Shown here: piece after piece, positions 20,290 through 29,986 of the stretch | How the letters are laid out: the number at the start of each line of letters is the position of its first letter | How positions within the stretch are numbered: the first letter of the stretch is position 1 | Source: Bacteroidetes bacterium HGW-Bacteroidetes-2 | Lineage (GTDB): Bacteria; Bacteroidota; Bacteroidia; Flavobacteriales; Flavobacteriaceae | DNA: 64,000 nucleotides | NCBI GenBank assembly: GCA_002842575.1 | Contig: PHDJ01000009.1 | Coordinates: 1 to 64,000 of the forward strand | Direction: 5' to 3' | Position numbers and translations under genes: made by a program | Notes under the pieces: model-generated | The model's database searches: none | Seen by the model: the letters and a program-made list of their open reading frames with translations, nothing else | Told to the model about the DNA's origin: nothing

Positions 20290-20536
20290 ATTCATTTTAA
20301 ACCTTACTGAAATACCAAAAAGGGACATTTTTACAATACACAATCGTACGATGAATAAGCCGTACAAAATGGTTAGCTTCCATTTTTTTATTTTTTTTAA
20401 ACCAACCTACCAAATGGGATAACAAACCAATAAGTTTCTTTCGTCCCTACTCCATAATAAAAACACACGCTAAATCTTTATTTGAACCCCAATTTTCTAT
20501 CTAGAAATACCTAAAAACAAATAGTTGGAACAACCT

Positions 20537-21463
20537 CTATTTATCAAACAAATACACTTCTGTATCCGGATGAAATGCAAACCAAGCAAACCAAAAACTG
20601 GTAACTGAAGGTAAAAGATTATTATCAGAATCAGTAATTACAGCGCTTTTATGTGTGGAAGAGTATTTAACTTTTATAGGTTTTTCTTCCAAAGTATCTT
20701 CCAAAATTTTACCTTTTAATTTTTCTAATTCTGAAAAAGGATATGCTTTAAATTTTCCAGCTATATCTATACCAATTATGGTTTCTTTTGCGTGAAAACG
20801 ATGGTCTGTATTGCTTACTGAAAAATAAAGATCAGAAGAAAATTCATATCTAGGATAAGGATTCTTAGCATAGTTTCTATAATAACCCGTTTCTTCTGAC
20901 AAAACTAATGTTTTTGGATAAAGGTTTTTCCAATTTTCCCAAGTAGTAATCTCTGTTGGTATTATTTGTAATGGTGTGCCAACCAATGCGCCAGAAACTG
21001 CCTGATATTTTAATTGTGACCATAAGGATTGCGTTTCTCTGTCATAAAGTAGCACGTCGCTATTATACAAGAGCCCGGAAACACCAAAAGTTGTGGGCTT
21101 ATTATTTATCATAGCATCAAAGGCAAGTCCACTTCCACAAAGTGGACAGTAAGTAATAACTACAGGCTGCTTAGCCAAGTAATCATTTACAATTTCATGG
21201 TAGTTAAGAATGTTTATAGGATACGCTTTTGCAATGCCATTCAAAGAAATACCCAAGACCCTATCTAGATTTTCTAGTGAAGCTTCTTGGGCATTTATAA
21301 ACTTTGGAAAATCAATAGATGGAATGCCGTCTTTGGGCGGGCCACCATCTTTAATTTCTGCTTGGGGAATTGTAGCATTATGTATATTAAATCCTTTTTT
21401 ATTTTGTGCAATGCTGCTAAATAGCACAAAAAAAAATGCCATTATAACTAGTTTAGTATTCAT
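20537..21463 (-). CDS. DUF3179 domain-containing protein
   Basis: DRVLGISLNGIAKAYPINILNYHEIVND; ITYCPLCGSGLAFD; SLWSQL. Confidence 0.9.
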   Translation of the reverse strand: MNTKLVIMAFFFVLFSSIAQNKKGFNIHNATIPQAEIKDGGPPKDGIPSIDFPKFINAQEASLENLDRVLGISLNGIAKAYPINILNYHEIVNDYLAKQPVVITYCPLCGSGLAFDAMINNKPTTFGVSGLLYNSDVLLYDRETQSLWSQLKYQAVSGALVGTPLQIIPTEITTWENWKNLYPKTLVLSEETGYYRNYAKNPYPRYEFSSDLYFSVSNTDHRFHAKETIIGIDIAGKFKAYPFSELEKLKGKILEDTLEEKPIKVKYSSTHKSAVITDSDNNLLPSVTSFWFAWFAFHPDTEVYLFDK

Positions 21464-21512
21464 AAAGGAATTGTTTTTATAGGCGTGAAGATAAAATTCA
21501 AGTATTTTATAA

Positions 21513-21555
21513 AAAAAATGGCTGTCTAAAAATGAATTTTAAACAGCCATTTTTT
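21513..21555 (-). terminator. intrinsic terminator for the CMD/HAD transcription unit
   Basis: Perfect 13-bp arms AAAAAATGGCTGT / ACAGCCATTTTTT downstream of 21567. Confidence 0.8.
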
Positions 21556-21566
21556 AAAAATAGCAT

Positions 21567-22142
21567 TTAGGCAGTTTCTAATTTTCTGCCACTAAACACT
21601 TCGTCTATTTCTGTATGAAAAATATGATTGGCATAATTACTAATCGTTTTTACAGATATTGCGAGTATTATTCCCAAGATTTGTTTTTCAGAATAGCCTG
21701 CGTCTAAGAATCTTTTTGCCTGCTCAGCGGTTGGATTTCCTCTACTTTCAAACATTTCATCTGTAAATACAGAAAGGGCTTTTAATTTGGCATCAGGAAT
21801 TTCTATACCTTCACGAATGGCATTTGTAACTTCTACTGGGGTTTTAGAAACATTATCGGCAAGATAACTATGCGCTGCAGCACAATAACCGCAATCATTT
21901 GCTATACTTATGGTTACAAAAACTACTTCCTGCTCTGCAGGAGTAAAACCCGATTCTTTTCTAAAATATGCATAGCCAGTATCGTAAGTGTCTTGCAGTC
22001 CTGGTAGATTTACCATGTTTTTATACATATTAGGTATCATACCAGCACCTTTTTTTGCTCTTTCTAATAACGCTTTTTGCTGTTCATTTGCAGTTTCAAG
22101 AGTTACTGAATCCAATCCAATTTTAAATGTGTTGTTTGACAT
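21567..22142 (-). CDS. carboxymuconolactone decarboxylase (AhpD-like) family protein
   Basis: VTISIANDCGYCAAAHSYLA CxxC motif. Confidence 0.9.
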   Translation of the reverse strand: MSNNTFKIGLDSVTLETANEQQKALLERAKKGAGMIPNMYKNMVNLPGLQDTYDTGYAYFRKESGFTPAEQEVVFVTISIANDCGYCAAAHSYLADNVSKTPVEVTNAIREGIEIPDAKLKALSVFTDEMFESRGNPTAEQAKRFLDAGYSEKQILGIILAISVKTISNYANHIFHTEIDEVFSGRKLETA

Positions 22143-22184
22143 AATTTAATTTTTAGTGAATTGTTTTAGTCGCACCTCTCTCTT

Positions 22185-22865
22185 TTAAATTACAGGGTTT
22201 AACAAAGCTTTTGCAATATCGCAAAGAGTATTACCCAATACCGTTGGTTTTATTTGTTGTGGAAATAAAAATTTTCTCGGACGAGATATAAATCCAGTTT
22301 GTAAGCCCACATGTTGTGCTCCTAAAATATCCCAAGCGTGAGCTGCAATAAGCATAGCATTTTTTGCTTCTACTTGCATCCTATCCAATACAAAATTATA
22401 GGTTTCGGGATGGGGTTTAAATTTTCTAACCTGCTCAACACTATATATAGAAGTAAAATAAGCAGCAATACCAGCAAATTTTAATTGTTTTTCAACAGTT
22501 TTTTGCCCGCCATTGGTCAATGCTACCAATACAAATCCAGCATTTTTTAGTTGATAAAGCATTTCCTTAACTTCAGGAAATGCTTTCAGCATGGTCGTAA
22601 TTTTTAAAATTTTCTGTAAATCCTCTTTTTCTATAGCCACCGAATACTTTTGTGCGGTCATTGTAAGTGTGCGCAGAGCAATTTCTCCAAAATCATGGTA
22701 TTCACCAATAGCGGATTCCACGAGTGAAAATTTAAGCAGCTCAGAAAACCAAATATCAAATGCAGAAGTAAAACCAAGAGCATCGTTGATTGCATTTTGA
22801 AGGGGTTCCATGTCCAATAGCGTTTCATTCACATCAAAAATGAGCAACTGAGGAATGTTTTTCAT
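22185..22865 (-). CDS. haloacid dehalogenase type II (HAD superfamily)
   Basis: LLIFDVNETLLDM; LVALTNGG; KPHPETYNFVLDRM; AAHAWDILGA. Confidence 0.9.
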   Translation of the reverse strand: MKNIPQLLIFDVNETLLDMEPLQNAINDALGFTSAFDIWFSELLKFSLVESAIGEYHDFGEIALRTLTMTAQKYSVAIEKEDLQKILKITTMLKAFPEVKEMLYQLKNAGFVLVALTNGGQKTVEKQLKFAGIAAYFTSIYSVEQVRKFKPHPETYNFVLDRMQVEAKNAMLIAAHAWDILGAQHVGLQTGFISRPRKFLFPQQIKPTVLGNTLCDIAKALLNPVI

Positions 22866-22929
22866 TAAATTGAAATTAAGTTCAGAAAAAAACTATTTCT
22901 GAATAAAATTATTTTGAGAAAATAAAGAA

Positions 22930-23589
22930 TTATTCTTCTTTAAACACCACCATACTTGCTTTTACGCCGGTGTTTAAATTCCATTGATTTTCAGCAAGTA
23001 AATTATTATTTTCATCATACATCTTAAAGTGAGCAGTGTTTGGACCAGAAGTGCCTTGGTTTAATGCTAAAAATTGTATGACATTTCTACCTTCTTTTAA
23101 ATCGATAACAAATCGTTGAAAGTCTGCTCTTAAATTTACGGTATGAATAATAACATGATCATTAATAAGAATACTCACTTTATCCCCATCCACATATTGA
23201 TGGTCTCTACAAAGTATTTCTACATATTTACCTTTTGTACCAAAGGTTCCTAAAAGTTGCCCTTTGTTAAATTCTTCGCTTATTTCATTGTCTTTAGTCA
23301 ACCAACTTGGCTTATAGTCAAATTTTTTGGTCATTAATCCATGGTCGGTATTCATGTCAAAATTCTTTTCTTTATTTTCAGAAAGTGGTTTTGTTTCTTC
23401 CGGTTTGTTTAAAAAACTAGAGTTGGTAGATATTCCTGGATTTTTGTTTGGAGTAGATAATGGCGTATTTAAGGTTGAATTACTATCGGCTGCATTAATA
23501 GGAGTGCCAAATCCACCCGAATTTTCAATTTGCGCATAAGCACTTATGCTTACTATTATTAAAAAAAACGATAGAAAAAAATGATTCAT
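22930..23589 (-). CDS. secreted conserved hypothetical protein
   Basis: Signal peptide, N/S/P-rich linker, C-terminal beta-sandwich-like region. Confidence 0.6.
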   Translation of the reverse strand: MNHFFLSFFLIIVSISAYAQIENSGGFGTPINAADSNSTLNTPLSTPNKNPGISTNSSFLNKPEETKPLSENKEKNFDMNTDHGLMTKKFDYKPSWLTKDNEISEEFNKGQLLGTFGTKGKYVEILCRDHQYVDGDKVSILINDHVIIHTVNLRADFQRFVIDLKEGRNVIQFLALNQGTSGPNTAHFKMYDENNNLLAENQWNLNTGVKASMVVFKEE

Positions 23590-23735
23590 TGTTCAGAAAT
23601 TTAGAGACAAAAATAACTATTCTTACTAAATTCATTTCTGAAGATAGCGTTAATTTTATTACAAATATCAAGCCAAAGGTAAGGGTACAAATACTTTGTA
23701 GGGAGTATAAAATAAAACTTACACTTTGTCTTAAG

Positions 23736-24197
23736 CTATTTTTGTTTTCGTTTTAAAAAATAATGATCTAAAGAAAACTTTCCACTACCGGTTAAAAATA
23801 ATACGATATAAATAATTAAATAAATTAAGGCCATTTCTTTTCTTTGAAAGGGGTCTGGAGCATGCACTACAAAAAATGCAACCGCCATCGTTATTGCTAA
23901 AGGAATTGCAGCTAACCTCGTTCCTAATCCTAAAAGAATTAAAACAGAACAAATTACTTCAGCAAAAATGACTAGGGTAAAACTAGCCTCAACACCCAAA
24001 CCAATAGGATCGCCAAATGCAATAGGTTCTGGACTAAATAATTGCATCAATTTTGGAATACCGTGGGTGAGCATTATTGCCCCAACACCAACACGCAAAA
24101 TAAAAAGGGCAATGTCTGTATTTCTTAAATTTAAAATAGTGGAATAAGTAGTACTCATAATTTCAAAGGGTTTGGTTTTTGAATTTTCAATGTACAA
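23736..24197 (-). CDS. DoxX family protein
   Basis: LFILRVGVGAIMLTHGIPKLMQLFSP; four TM helices; likely start at MSTTYSTIL. Confidence 0.87.
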   Translation of the reverse strand: MYIENSKTKPFEIMSTTYSTILNLRNTDIALFILRVGVGAIMLTHGIPKLMQLFSPEPIAFGDPIGLGVEASFTLVIFAEVICSVLILLGLGTRLAAIPLAITMAVAFFVVHAPDPFQRKEMALIYLIIYIVLFLTGSGKFSLDHYFLKRKQK

Positions 24198-24327
24198 AAA
24201 AAAAGGATAGCTTTTTAAGCTATTTATAAAAGTAAAATTAACATAAAATTATGTGTTAATTACTTGTTATTTAAAAGTTTATATGAATTAATTTCCGATA
24301 TTTATACGGTACTTAAAAAGAAAAAAG

Positions 24328-24516
24328 ATGACTAACTTAAAATCCCCACCCAACGAAGTTTTATTTAATAAAATGGAAGCCAAATACAAACAATTGATGG
24401 AACGTGCATACAATCATAAACAAACTGACGATAGTTTGAGTGATATTTTTTATTTTGAAGCAGACCAAGTGCTTCAAAAATTAAATACACTAAAAAATGA
24501 CTTGACCCTAGCATAA
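24328..24516 (+). CDS. small hypothetical protein (62 aa)
   Basis: Isolated intact ORF with ATG start. Confidence 0.4.
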   Translation: MTNLKSPPNEVLFNKMEAKYKQLMERAYNHKQTDDSLSDIFYFEADQVLQKLNTLKNDLTLA

Positions 24517-24930
24517 TTTTTTTAAAATCTCTAAAAAAATAATTGGTTTTTATTAAATTTTATTTTCATTTTACAACAAAGAAAAAAAGTACTTCTAATT
24601 ATTTATCCCTAATGGATGCATCGGTCTTTTAATACGTGATGCCGTTTTATACACTCTGTTTTTAATTTAACCTTTCAAAAAAAAATTGCCACTTCTATTC
24701 TGTTTATATATTTCCATATTTTCTTTTAAAACTTCTTAGAAAACCTGTATTGCCAAGTTAAAAATTTCTATTTAATTTTTGATTTATTTAGCATTTATAG
24801 TGATTTTTTTATAAACTCTTGTTAAAAGTAGTCCATTAAAATACTTAAATAATACGAATGCCTTTTTGACGCCGTTAGCAAATCATGCTCAAAAAGAGCC
24901 CCCTAAAATTAACCATTAACAAAAACCCAA

Positions 24931-25782
24931 ATGAAAAAGACTTTAATTTTAATCCTACTCACAACCGGCCTATTGGCTTCTTGTGTATCGAAAAAAAAGT
25001 ATGTTGCATTAGAAACTCAATTATCCAACACACAAACCACCCTACAAAAAACGGCTATTGAGAAAGAAAATCTTGAAAAAAGATTTGAAATCATTGAAGG
25101 ACGCGTTGCTGCTTATAATGCAAAAATCAATTCTTTACAAGAATCAAACAATCAAAAATTTGAAAGGAACGATGTTACTTTAATGAATAATATTACTAAA
25201 GATAATATGCGAAAAACTATAGCAAAAGTTGACCCTGATGTATTACAAAATGCAAAAACTATAGAAGACTCCATCAACATAGCTGTATCTTATAATTTAA
25301 AAAAATCTATCACCAACAAAGACGATAGCGATGATGTGCAAATCGATATTGATAAAACAGTGGTGATGATTTCTATTTCTGACAAACTACTTTTTAATAC
25401 TGGCAGTTACCGAGTAAGTGATAAAGCAAATAATTTATTACAAAAATTAGCCGAAGTCATTAATTCAGAACCAAGTTTAGAAGTAATGGTAGAAGGACAC
25501 ACTGATTCTAGAAGCATTAGCACCTCTGTATTAGAAGACAACTGGGACTTAAGTGTAAAGCGAGCAACTTCTATTGTACGATTATTAGAAAGCAAATACA
25601 AAGTTTCGCCAGAAAAACTTATTGCGGCAGGCAGAGGAAGTTCTATTCCATTAGTAGAAAACGATAACCGAGATAATATGGCTAAAAACAGAAGAACCCG
25701 TATCGTGATTATTCCTGATTTAGATAAATTTTTTGCTCTTTTAGATTCATCAGAAACTGCAGCCGTTAATTTTAAGGACTAA
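24931..25782 (+). CDS. OmpA family lipoprotein
   Basis: Lipobox LLASC; C-terminal OmpA domain VMVEGHTDSR...NRRTRIVIIP. Confidence 0.9.
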   Translation: MKKTLILILLTTGLLASCVSKKKYVALETQLSNTQTTLQKTAIEKENLEKRFEIIEGRVAAYNAKINSLQESNNQKFERNDVTLMNNITKDNMRKTIAKVDPDVLQNAKTIEDSINIAVSYNLKKSITNKDDSDDVQIDIDKTVVMISISDKLLFNTGSYRVSDKANNLLQKLAEVINSEPSLEVMVEGHTDSRSISTSVLEDNWDLSVKRATSIVRLLESKYKVSPEKLIAAGRGSSIPLVENDNRDNMAKNRRTRIVIIPDLDKFFALLDSSETAAVNFKD

Positions 25783-25801
25783 AGTAAATGAGTACAAACA
25801 T

Positions 25802-25842
25802 AAAAAAGGTAATTCCACAAAAAGGAGTTACCTTTTTTTATT
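25802..25842 (+). terminator. intrinsic terminator
   Basis: AAAAAAGGTAATTCC / GGAGTTACCTTTTTT stem (one G-U pair) plus T-tract. Confidence 0.8.
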
Positions 25843-25859
25843 AAAGGACCATTTTACTT

Positions 25860-26078
25860 TTAATTTTCATTATCTCTTTTAACCTGTCTTCGCCATAAAA
25901 AATAAAACAGAACCATACAAAGGGGTAAAATAATATACACTATAATATCAAACCAATTGCTAAGATCTATGGGTGAGTTATTTTGTGAACCTGGTGCCTG
26001 TGTAGGTTGTTGTGCATAGATAAATGAAGTCATAAAAAATAATAAAACAACTTTAGTTTTAGGAATGAAAAGGAGCAT
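25860..26078 (-). CDS. small membrane protein with signal peptide
   Basis: MTSFIYAQ cleavage-like region, single C-terminal TM WFDIIVYIILPLCMVLFYFLW. Confidence 0.5.
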   Translation of the reverse strand: MLLFIPKTKVVLLFFMTSFIYAQQPTQAPGSQNNSPIDLSNWFDIIVYIILPLCMVLFYFLWRRQVKRDNEN

Positions 26079-26130
26079 AATATTCTTTTTATAGTTATCC
26101 AGTTAAGATACATAAATTAATTTAAACGAT

Positions 26131-26264
26131 ATGCTATTATCTATTTTTTATCAGAAATAGCACAAAAACCTTATTTTAAATAAATACACTTCTATATTTG
26201 GAATAAATATGCTATCTACTGAAAGGATAATGCTATTTATTGTGAAAAAAAATATATAACTTTG
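26131..26264 (+). promoter_or_regulatory. promoter/operator region of the aldehyde dehydrogenase gene
   Basis: Direct repeats ATGCTATCTACTG (26209-26221) and ATGCTATTTATTG (26230-26242), third ATGCTAT at 26131; Bacteroidota -7-like TAACTTTG at 26257-26264. Confidence 0.6.
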
Positions 26265-26287
26265 AAAGAATCAAAAAAAATTCAAAA

Positions 26288-27793
26288 ATGAAAAATGCAT
26301 TAAAAAAACCAGAATTTAAAACAAAATATGACAATTTTATAGGCGGAAAATTTGTTCCTCCAGTAAAAGGAGAGTACTTTGAAAACATTAGCCCCATAGA
26401 CGGCAAAGTTTTTACCAAAGCAGCAAGGTCTAGTAAAGAAGATGTAGAATTAGCCTTAGATGCTGCACATACAGCATTTGCCACTTGGAGCAAGTCATCC
26501 GCAGCATATCGGTCTGGTATTTTAAACAAAATTGCAGATGTTATTGAGACCAATCTTCAACTACTTTCTGTTATTGAAACTATAGATAACGGAAAACCCA
26601 TCCGGGAATGTGTAAATGTTGATTTACCTTTGTGTGTAGATCATTTTAGATATTTTGCGGGCGTTATACGAGCGGAAGAGGGTACAATTTCTGAACACGA
26701 CGAAAACACAGTAAGCATTTGTTTGCATGAACCTATTGGTGTTGTTGGTCAAATTATTCCTTGGAATTTCCCATTACTTATGGCTATCTGGAAAGTTGCT
26801 CCAGCATTGGCATCCGGTTGTTGCGTAGTCTTAAAACCTGCAGAACAAACACCTACTTCCATTATGTGTTTGATGGAATTGCTAAAAGATGTTATGCCTG
26901 CCGGTATATTAAATGTAATCACAGGTTTTGGCCCTGAAGCCGGAAAACCCTTGGCACAATCTCCAAGAATTTCAAAAGTAACTTTTACTGGAGAAACCAC
27001 AACAGGACGATTAATAATGCAGTATGCCTCCGAAAATTTAATTCCGGTTACTTTAGAATTAGGAGGAAAATCTCCTAATATTTTCTTCCCTTCCATAGCA
27101 GATGCCGACGATGATTTTTTTGACAAAGCTATTGAAGGCGCAGTAATGTTTGCCGTAAATCAAGGCGAAGTTTGTACTTGTCCTTCTCGTATTTTGGTTC
27201 ACGAAAGCATTTATGACAAATTTATGAGCAGGGTTGTTGCGCGTACCAAAGCGATTGTTATGGGCAATCCGTTAGAAAGTTCAACGATGATGGGTGCACA
27301 AGCTTCAAACGATCAATATGAAAAAATAAAATCCTATTTAAAAATAGGAAAAGAAGAAGGTGCAGAAGTACTTTGCGGTGGTGAAATTCAAAAATTAGAA
27401 GGCGATTTATCTGGTGGCTTTTATATCCAACCAACCATATTTAAAGGGCATAATAAAATGAGAATATTCCAAGAAGAAATTTTTGGACCCGTTGTATGTG
27501 TCACCACTTTTAAAACTACAGAAGAAGCCATTGCAATTGCCAATGACACGATGTACGGATTGGGTGCGGGAGTTTGGACACGCGATGCCCATGAAATATA
27601 TCAAGTGCCACGAGCCATTCAAGCGGGTCGTGTTTGGGTAAACTGTTACCACGCTTATCCAGCACATGCGCCATTTGGAGGATACAAAAAATCAGGATTT
27701 GGCAGAGAAAACCATTTAATGATGTTAGCACATTATCGCCAAGTAAAAAACATGTTGATTTCTTATGACAAGAAAAAATTAGGTTTCTTTTAA
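26288..27793 (+). CDS. aldehyde dehydrogenase family protein
   Basis: [14 protein letters not shown]; catalytic [25 protein letters not shown]. Confidence 0.93.
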   Translation: MKNALKKPEFKTKYDNFIGGKFVPPVKGEYFENISPIDGKVFTKAARSSKEDVELALDAAHTAFATWSKSSAAYRSGILNKIADVIETNLQLLSVIETIDNGKPIRECVNVDLPLCVDHFRYFAGVIRAEEGTISEHDENTVSICLHEPIGVVGQIIPWNFPLLMAIWKVAPALASGCCVVLKPAEQTPTSIMCLMELLKDVMPAGILNVITGFGPEAGKPLAQSPRISKVTFTGETTTGRLIMQYASENLIPVTLELGGKSPNIFFPSIADADDDFFDKAIEGAVMFAVNQGEVCTCPSRILVHESIYDKFMSRVVARTKAIVMGNPLESSTMMGAQASNDQYEKIKSYLKIGKEEGAEVLCGGEIQKLEGDLSGGFYIQPTIFKGHNKMRIFQEEIFGPVVCVTTFKTTEEAIAIANDTMYGLGAGVWTRDAHEIYQVPRAIQAGRVWVNCYHAYPAHAPFGGYKKSGFGRENHLMMLAHYRQVKNMLISYDKKKLGFF

Positions 27794-27909
27794 TTTATTT
27801 TGAGAAATTAAATTTTGTAAAGTTGTTGTTTTTTTAGTATTCTTTTATCTGCCCAAAAGGTAATTTTTAAAAAATTTGTTTGGCAGGTATCACAAACATA
27901 AATACCATC

Positions 27910-27943
27910 AAACTGGCAATTAGAATCTATTGCCAGTTTTTTT
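27910..27943 (+). terminator. intrinsic terminator/attenuator-like hairpin between ALDH and DUF779 genes
   Basis: AAACTGGCAAT-TAGAATCT-ATTGCCAGTTT followed by T-tract, about 14-18 nt before the DUF779 start codon. Confidence 0.7.
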
Positions 27944-27956
27944 TAAAAGGATAAAA

Positions 27957-28331
27957 ATGATAAAAAGAGTAACCATTAGTCCTGAAGCCATAGCTGTGGT
28001 TAATGATTTAAAAAGAAAATTTGGTGATTTAATGTTTCACCAAAGTGGCGGTTGTTGCGATGGCTCGCAACCGATGTGTTTTGAAAAGGGCGATTTTAAA
28101 GTAGGCAGCAGCGATGTTTGTCTCGGAACGATTGAAGATTGCGAATTTTGGATGAGTAAAGACCAATTTGAATACTGGCAATATTCACAACTAAACATTC
28201 ACATTACCAAAGGCAGAGGCTCAAGCTTTTCTTTAGAAATTCCAATGGGAGTGCGTTTTCTTATTCAGTCTCGATTATTTACCGATGACGAGTTAAATAA
28301 TTTAGAACCTTTGACCTATGTAGAAGATTAA
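27957..28331 (+). CDS. DUF779 domain-containing protein
   Basis: HQSGGCCDGSQPMCFEKGDF Cys-rich motif; GRGSSFSLEIPMGVRFL; start trimmed to MIKRVTIS. Confidence 0.9.
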   Translation: MIKRVTISPEAIAVVNDLKRKFGDLMFHQSGGCCDGSQPMCFEKGDFKVGSSDVCLGTIEDCEFWMSKDQFEYWQYSQLNIHITKGRGSSFSLEIPMGVRFLIQSRLFTDDELNNLEPLTYVED

Positions 28332-29272
28332 TGAACGCATAGCAATTGGTATTGCTTTGGAGTAATTCCTTCGTGCTTCTTAAACAGACGAATAAAATAA
28401 TTACAATCATCAAAACCAGACATAAAACACACTTCATTTATCTGTATTGCTTGGTTTTTGAGTAATTTTTTAGCTTCTTTAATTTTTTCGCTTATTATAA
28501 ATGCATTAGGAGTCATGCCCAATTCTCTCTTAAAATAGCGATAAAATGAGGATGTGCTCATACAAACCCTATTGCTGAGGTCGTTTAAGCTGATATTTTT
28601 ATGGATATTTTCTTTTATGTAATCTACCAAAAACATGACTGGTGTATCTTGGCCTTGATGGGTTGCGGTTTTTATAAACTGCATCGTTTGCGATTGGATT
28701 ATTCGTATTAGTAATTCCTGTAACGTTAAATCTACTAGGGCATCTTTAGTTATAGAGGTACTCATACATTCCTTAATGAGCTTGTTTATTGTTATGGTTA
28801 AGTCGATGTTGTTGTAAAAAAAATAATTTTCATGATTAAGTTTCCAAAAATTAGCAAGTCCTTCTTTTGGGTATTTTTCGTTTAAAAAGTCAAGGGTTTC
28901 AAGTATTTTTTTAGGATCGATAGCTAAAGCTAAACACTGAGTAGGATTCTGCGCTGAAGCTTCCGGAAAATCAATTTTCATTTCTACGTTTGGTGGTATC
29001 ACAACCGTTTCTCCAGGTAGATATGCAAAACCAGGACTGTTATAAATGTACATAATTTTCTTTCCGCGAAGCATGCTAGTTACTACAAAATCATCAAACT
29101 TTAATGAGATTTTTTTTGAAACTTCATAAGTTTCAAAAAGGTTAAACTCACAATTATTTAAAGCATAAATAGTACGATTTTCAACCAATGTTTTTAAAGA
29201 TTTTTCCTCAGATAAACTAGGGACATCGATACTATATTTTTTGGATAACATTGCATGAAAGTGAACACACAA
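28328..29272 (-). CDS. AraC family transcriptional regulator
   Basis: C-terminal double HTH SLNDLSNRVCMSTSSFYRYFKRELGMTPNAFI...ISGFDDCNYFIRLFKKHEGITPKQY-like; convergent with DUF779. Confidence 0.9.
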   Translation of the reverse strand: MCVHFHAMLSKKYSIDVPSLSEEKSLKTLVENRTIYALNNCEFNLFETYEVSKKISLKFDDFVVTSMLRGKKIMYIYNSPGFAYLPGETVVIPPNVEMKIDFPEASAQNPTQCLALAIDPKKILETLDFLNEKYPKEGLANFWKLNHENYFFYNNIDLTITINKLIKECMSTSITKDALVDLTLQELLIRIIQSQTMQFIKTATHQGQDTPVMFLVDYIKENIHKNISLNDLSNRVCMSTSSFYRYFKRELGMTPNAFIISEKIKEAKKLLKNQAIQINEVCFMSGFDDCNYFIRLFKKHEGITPKQYQLLCVH

Positions 29273-29357
29273 GATAACAAAAAAAATGTATTCTATAATA
29301 AGTAGTAGATTTTATAATTATCTCCACGCACCTTCACAAAAAAATAAATAATTGTAT

Positions 29358-29792
29358 TTAAAGTTCTGTCACCTTTTCATATTGTTTTAAAAGATATTTA
29401 ATTAAATCGGTTGTTGTAATGATTCCGGTTAAGTGATCATCTTTTAGTACTGGTAAGGCATGAAATTCTTTAGATGCAAGTATTTCAGCGGCTTCTTTAA
29501 TCGTAGTTTCCTCTTTTATGGTAATAATTTTTTTTGTCATTACTTGGCTTATTTCAAACATATCATATACCACTACATCAATTTCTTCATCATCAAATAC
29601 AGCATCTGCGAATGAAATTCGCAATAAATCGGTATAGCTAAGCATTCCTACAATTTTTGAACCATTTACAACAGGAATGTGTCTAATATTGTGTTTTTTA
29701 AATAATTTTTCGGCTTTAGTAAGAGGGTCGCTTAAATTTAGTTTAATGACATTTTTAGTCATTATTGTACTTATGGGAACTCGCTTTTTCAT
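29358..29792 (-). CDS. CBS domain-containing protein
   Basis: Two CBS motifs: IRHIPVVNGSKIVGMLSYTDLLR and FHALPVLKDDHLTGIITTTDLIKYL. Confidence 0.92.
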   Translation of the reverse strand: MKKRVPISTIMTKNVIKLNLSDPLTKAEKLFKKHNIRHIPVVNGSKIVGMLSYTDLLRISFADAVFDDEEIDVVVYDMFEISQVMTKKIITIKEETTIKEAAEILASKEFHALPVLKDDHLTGIITTTDLIKYLLKQYEKVTEL

Positions 29793-29986
29793 GATTATAC
29801 AATTTAATATGCACTTAAAAATACTTAAATTTAGTTGAATAAAATCTGATATAAATCATACTACAACGCACTATTGTTAATCTTTTCTTAAGGATTTGCT
29901 TCTTGTTCTTAATCTTTTTGATTTTAAAACTTAATCCATTAGTTTCGCCGTAATAGATTAATTGTAAATAGTAAAAAATTTAAATT

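Noticed and set aside
20290-20536. Possible transposase remnant in the DinB-DUF3179 gap
   Set aside because: Only a short partial inverted motif (CGTACGATGAATAAGCCGTAC); no translation resembling a transposase.
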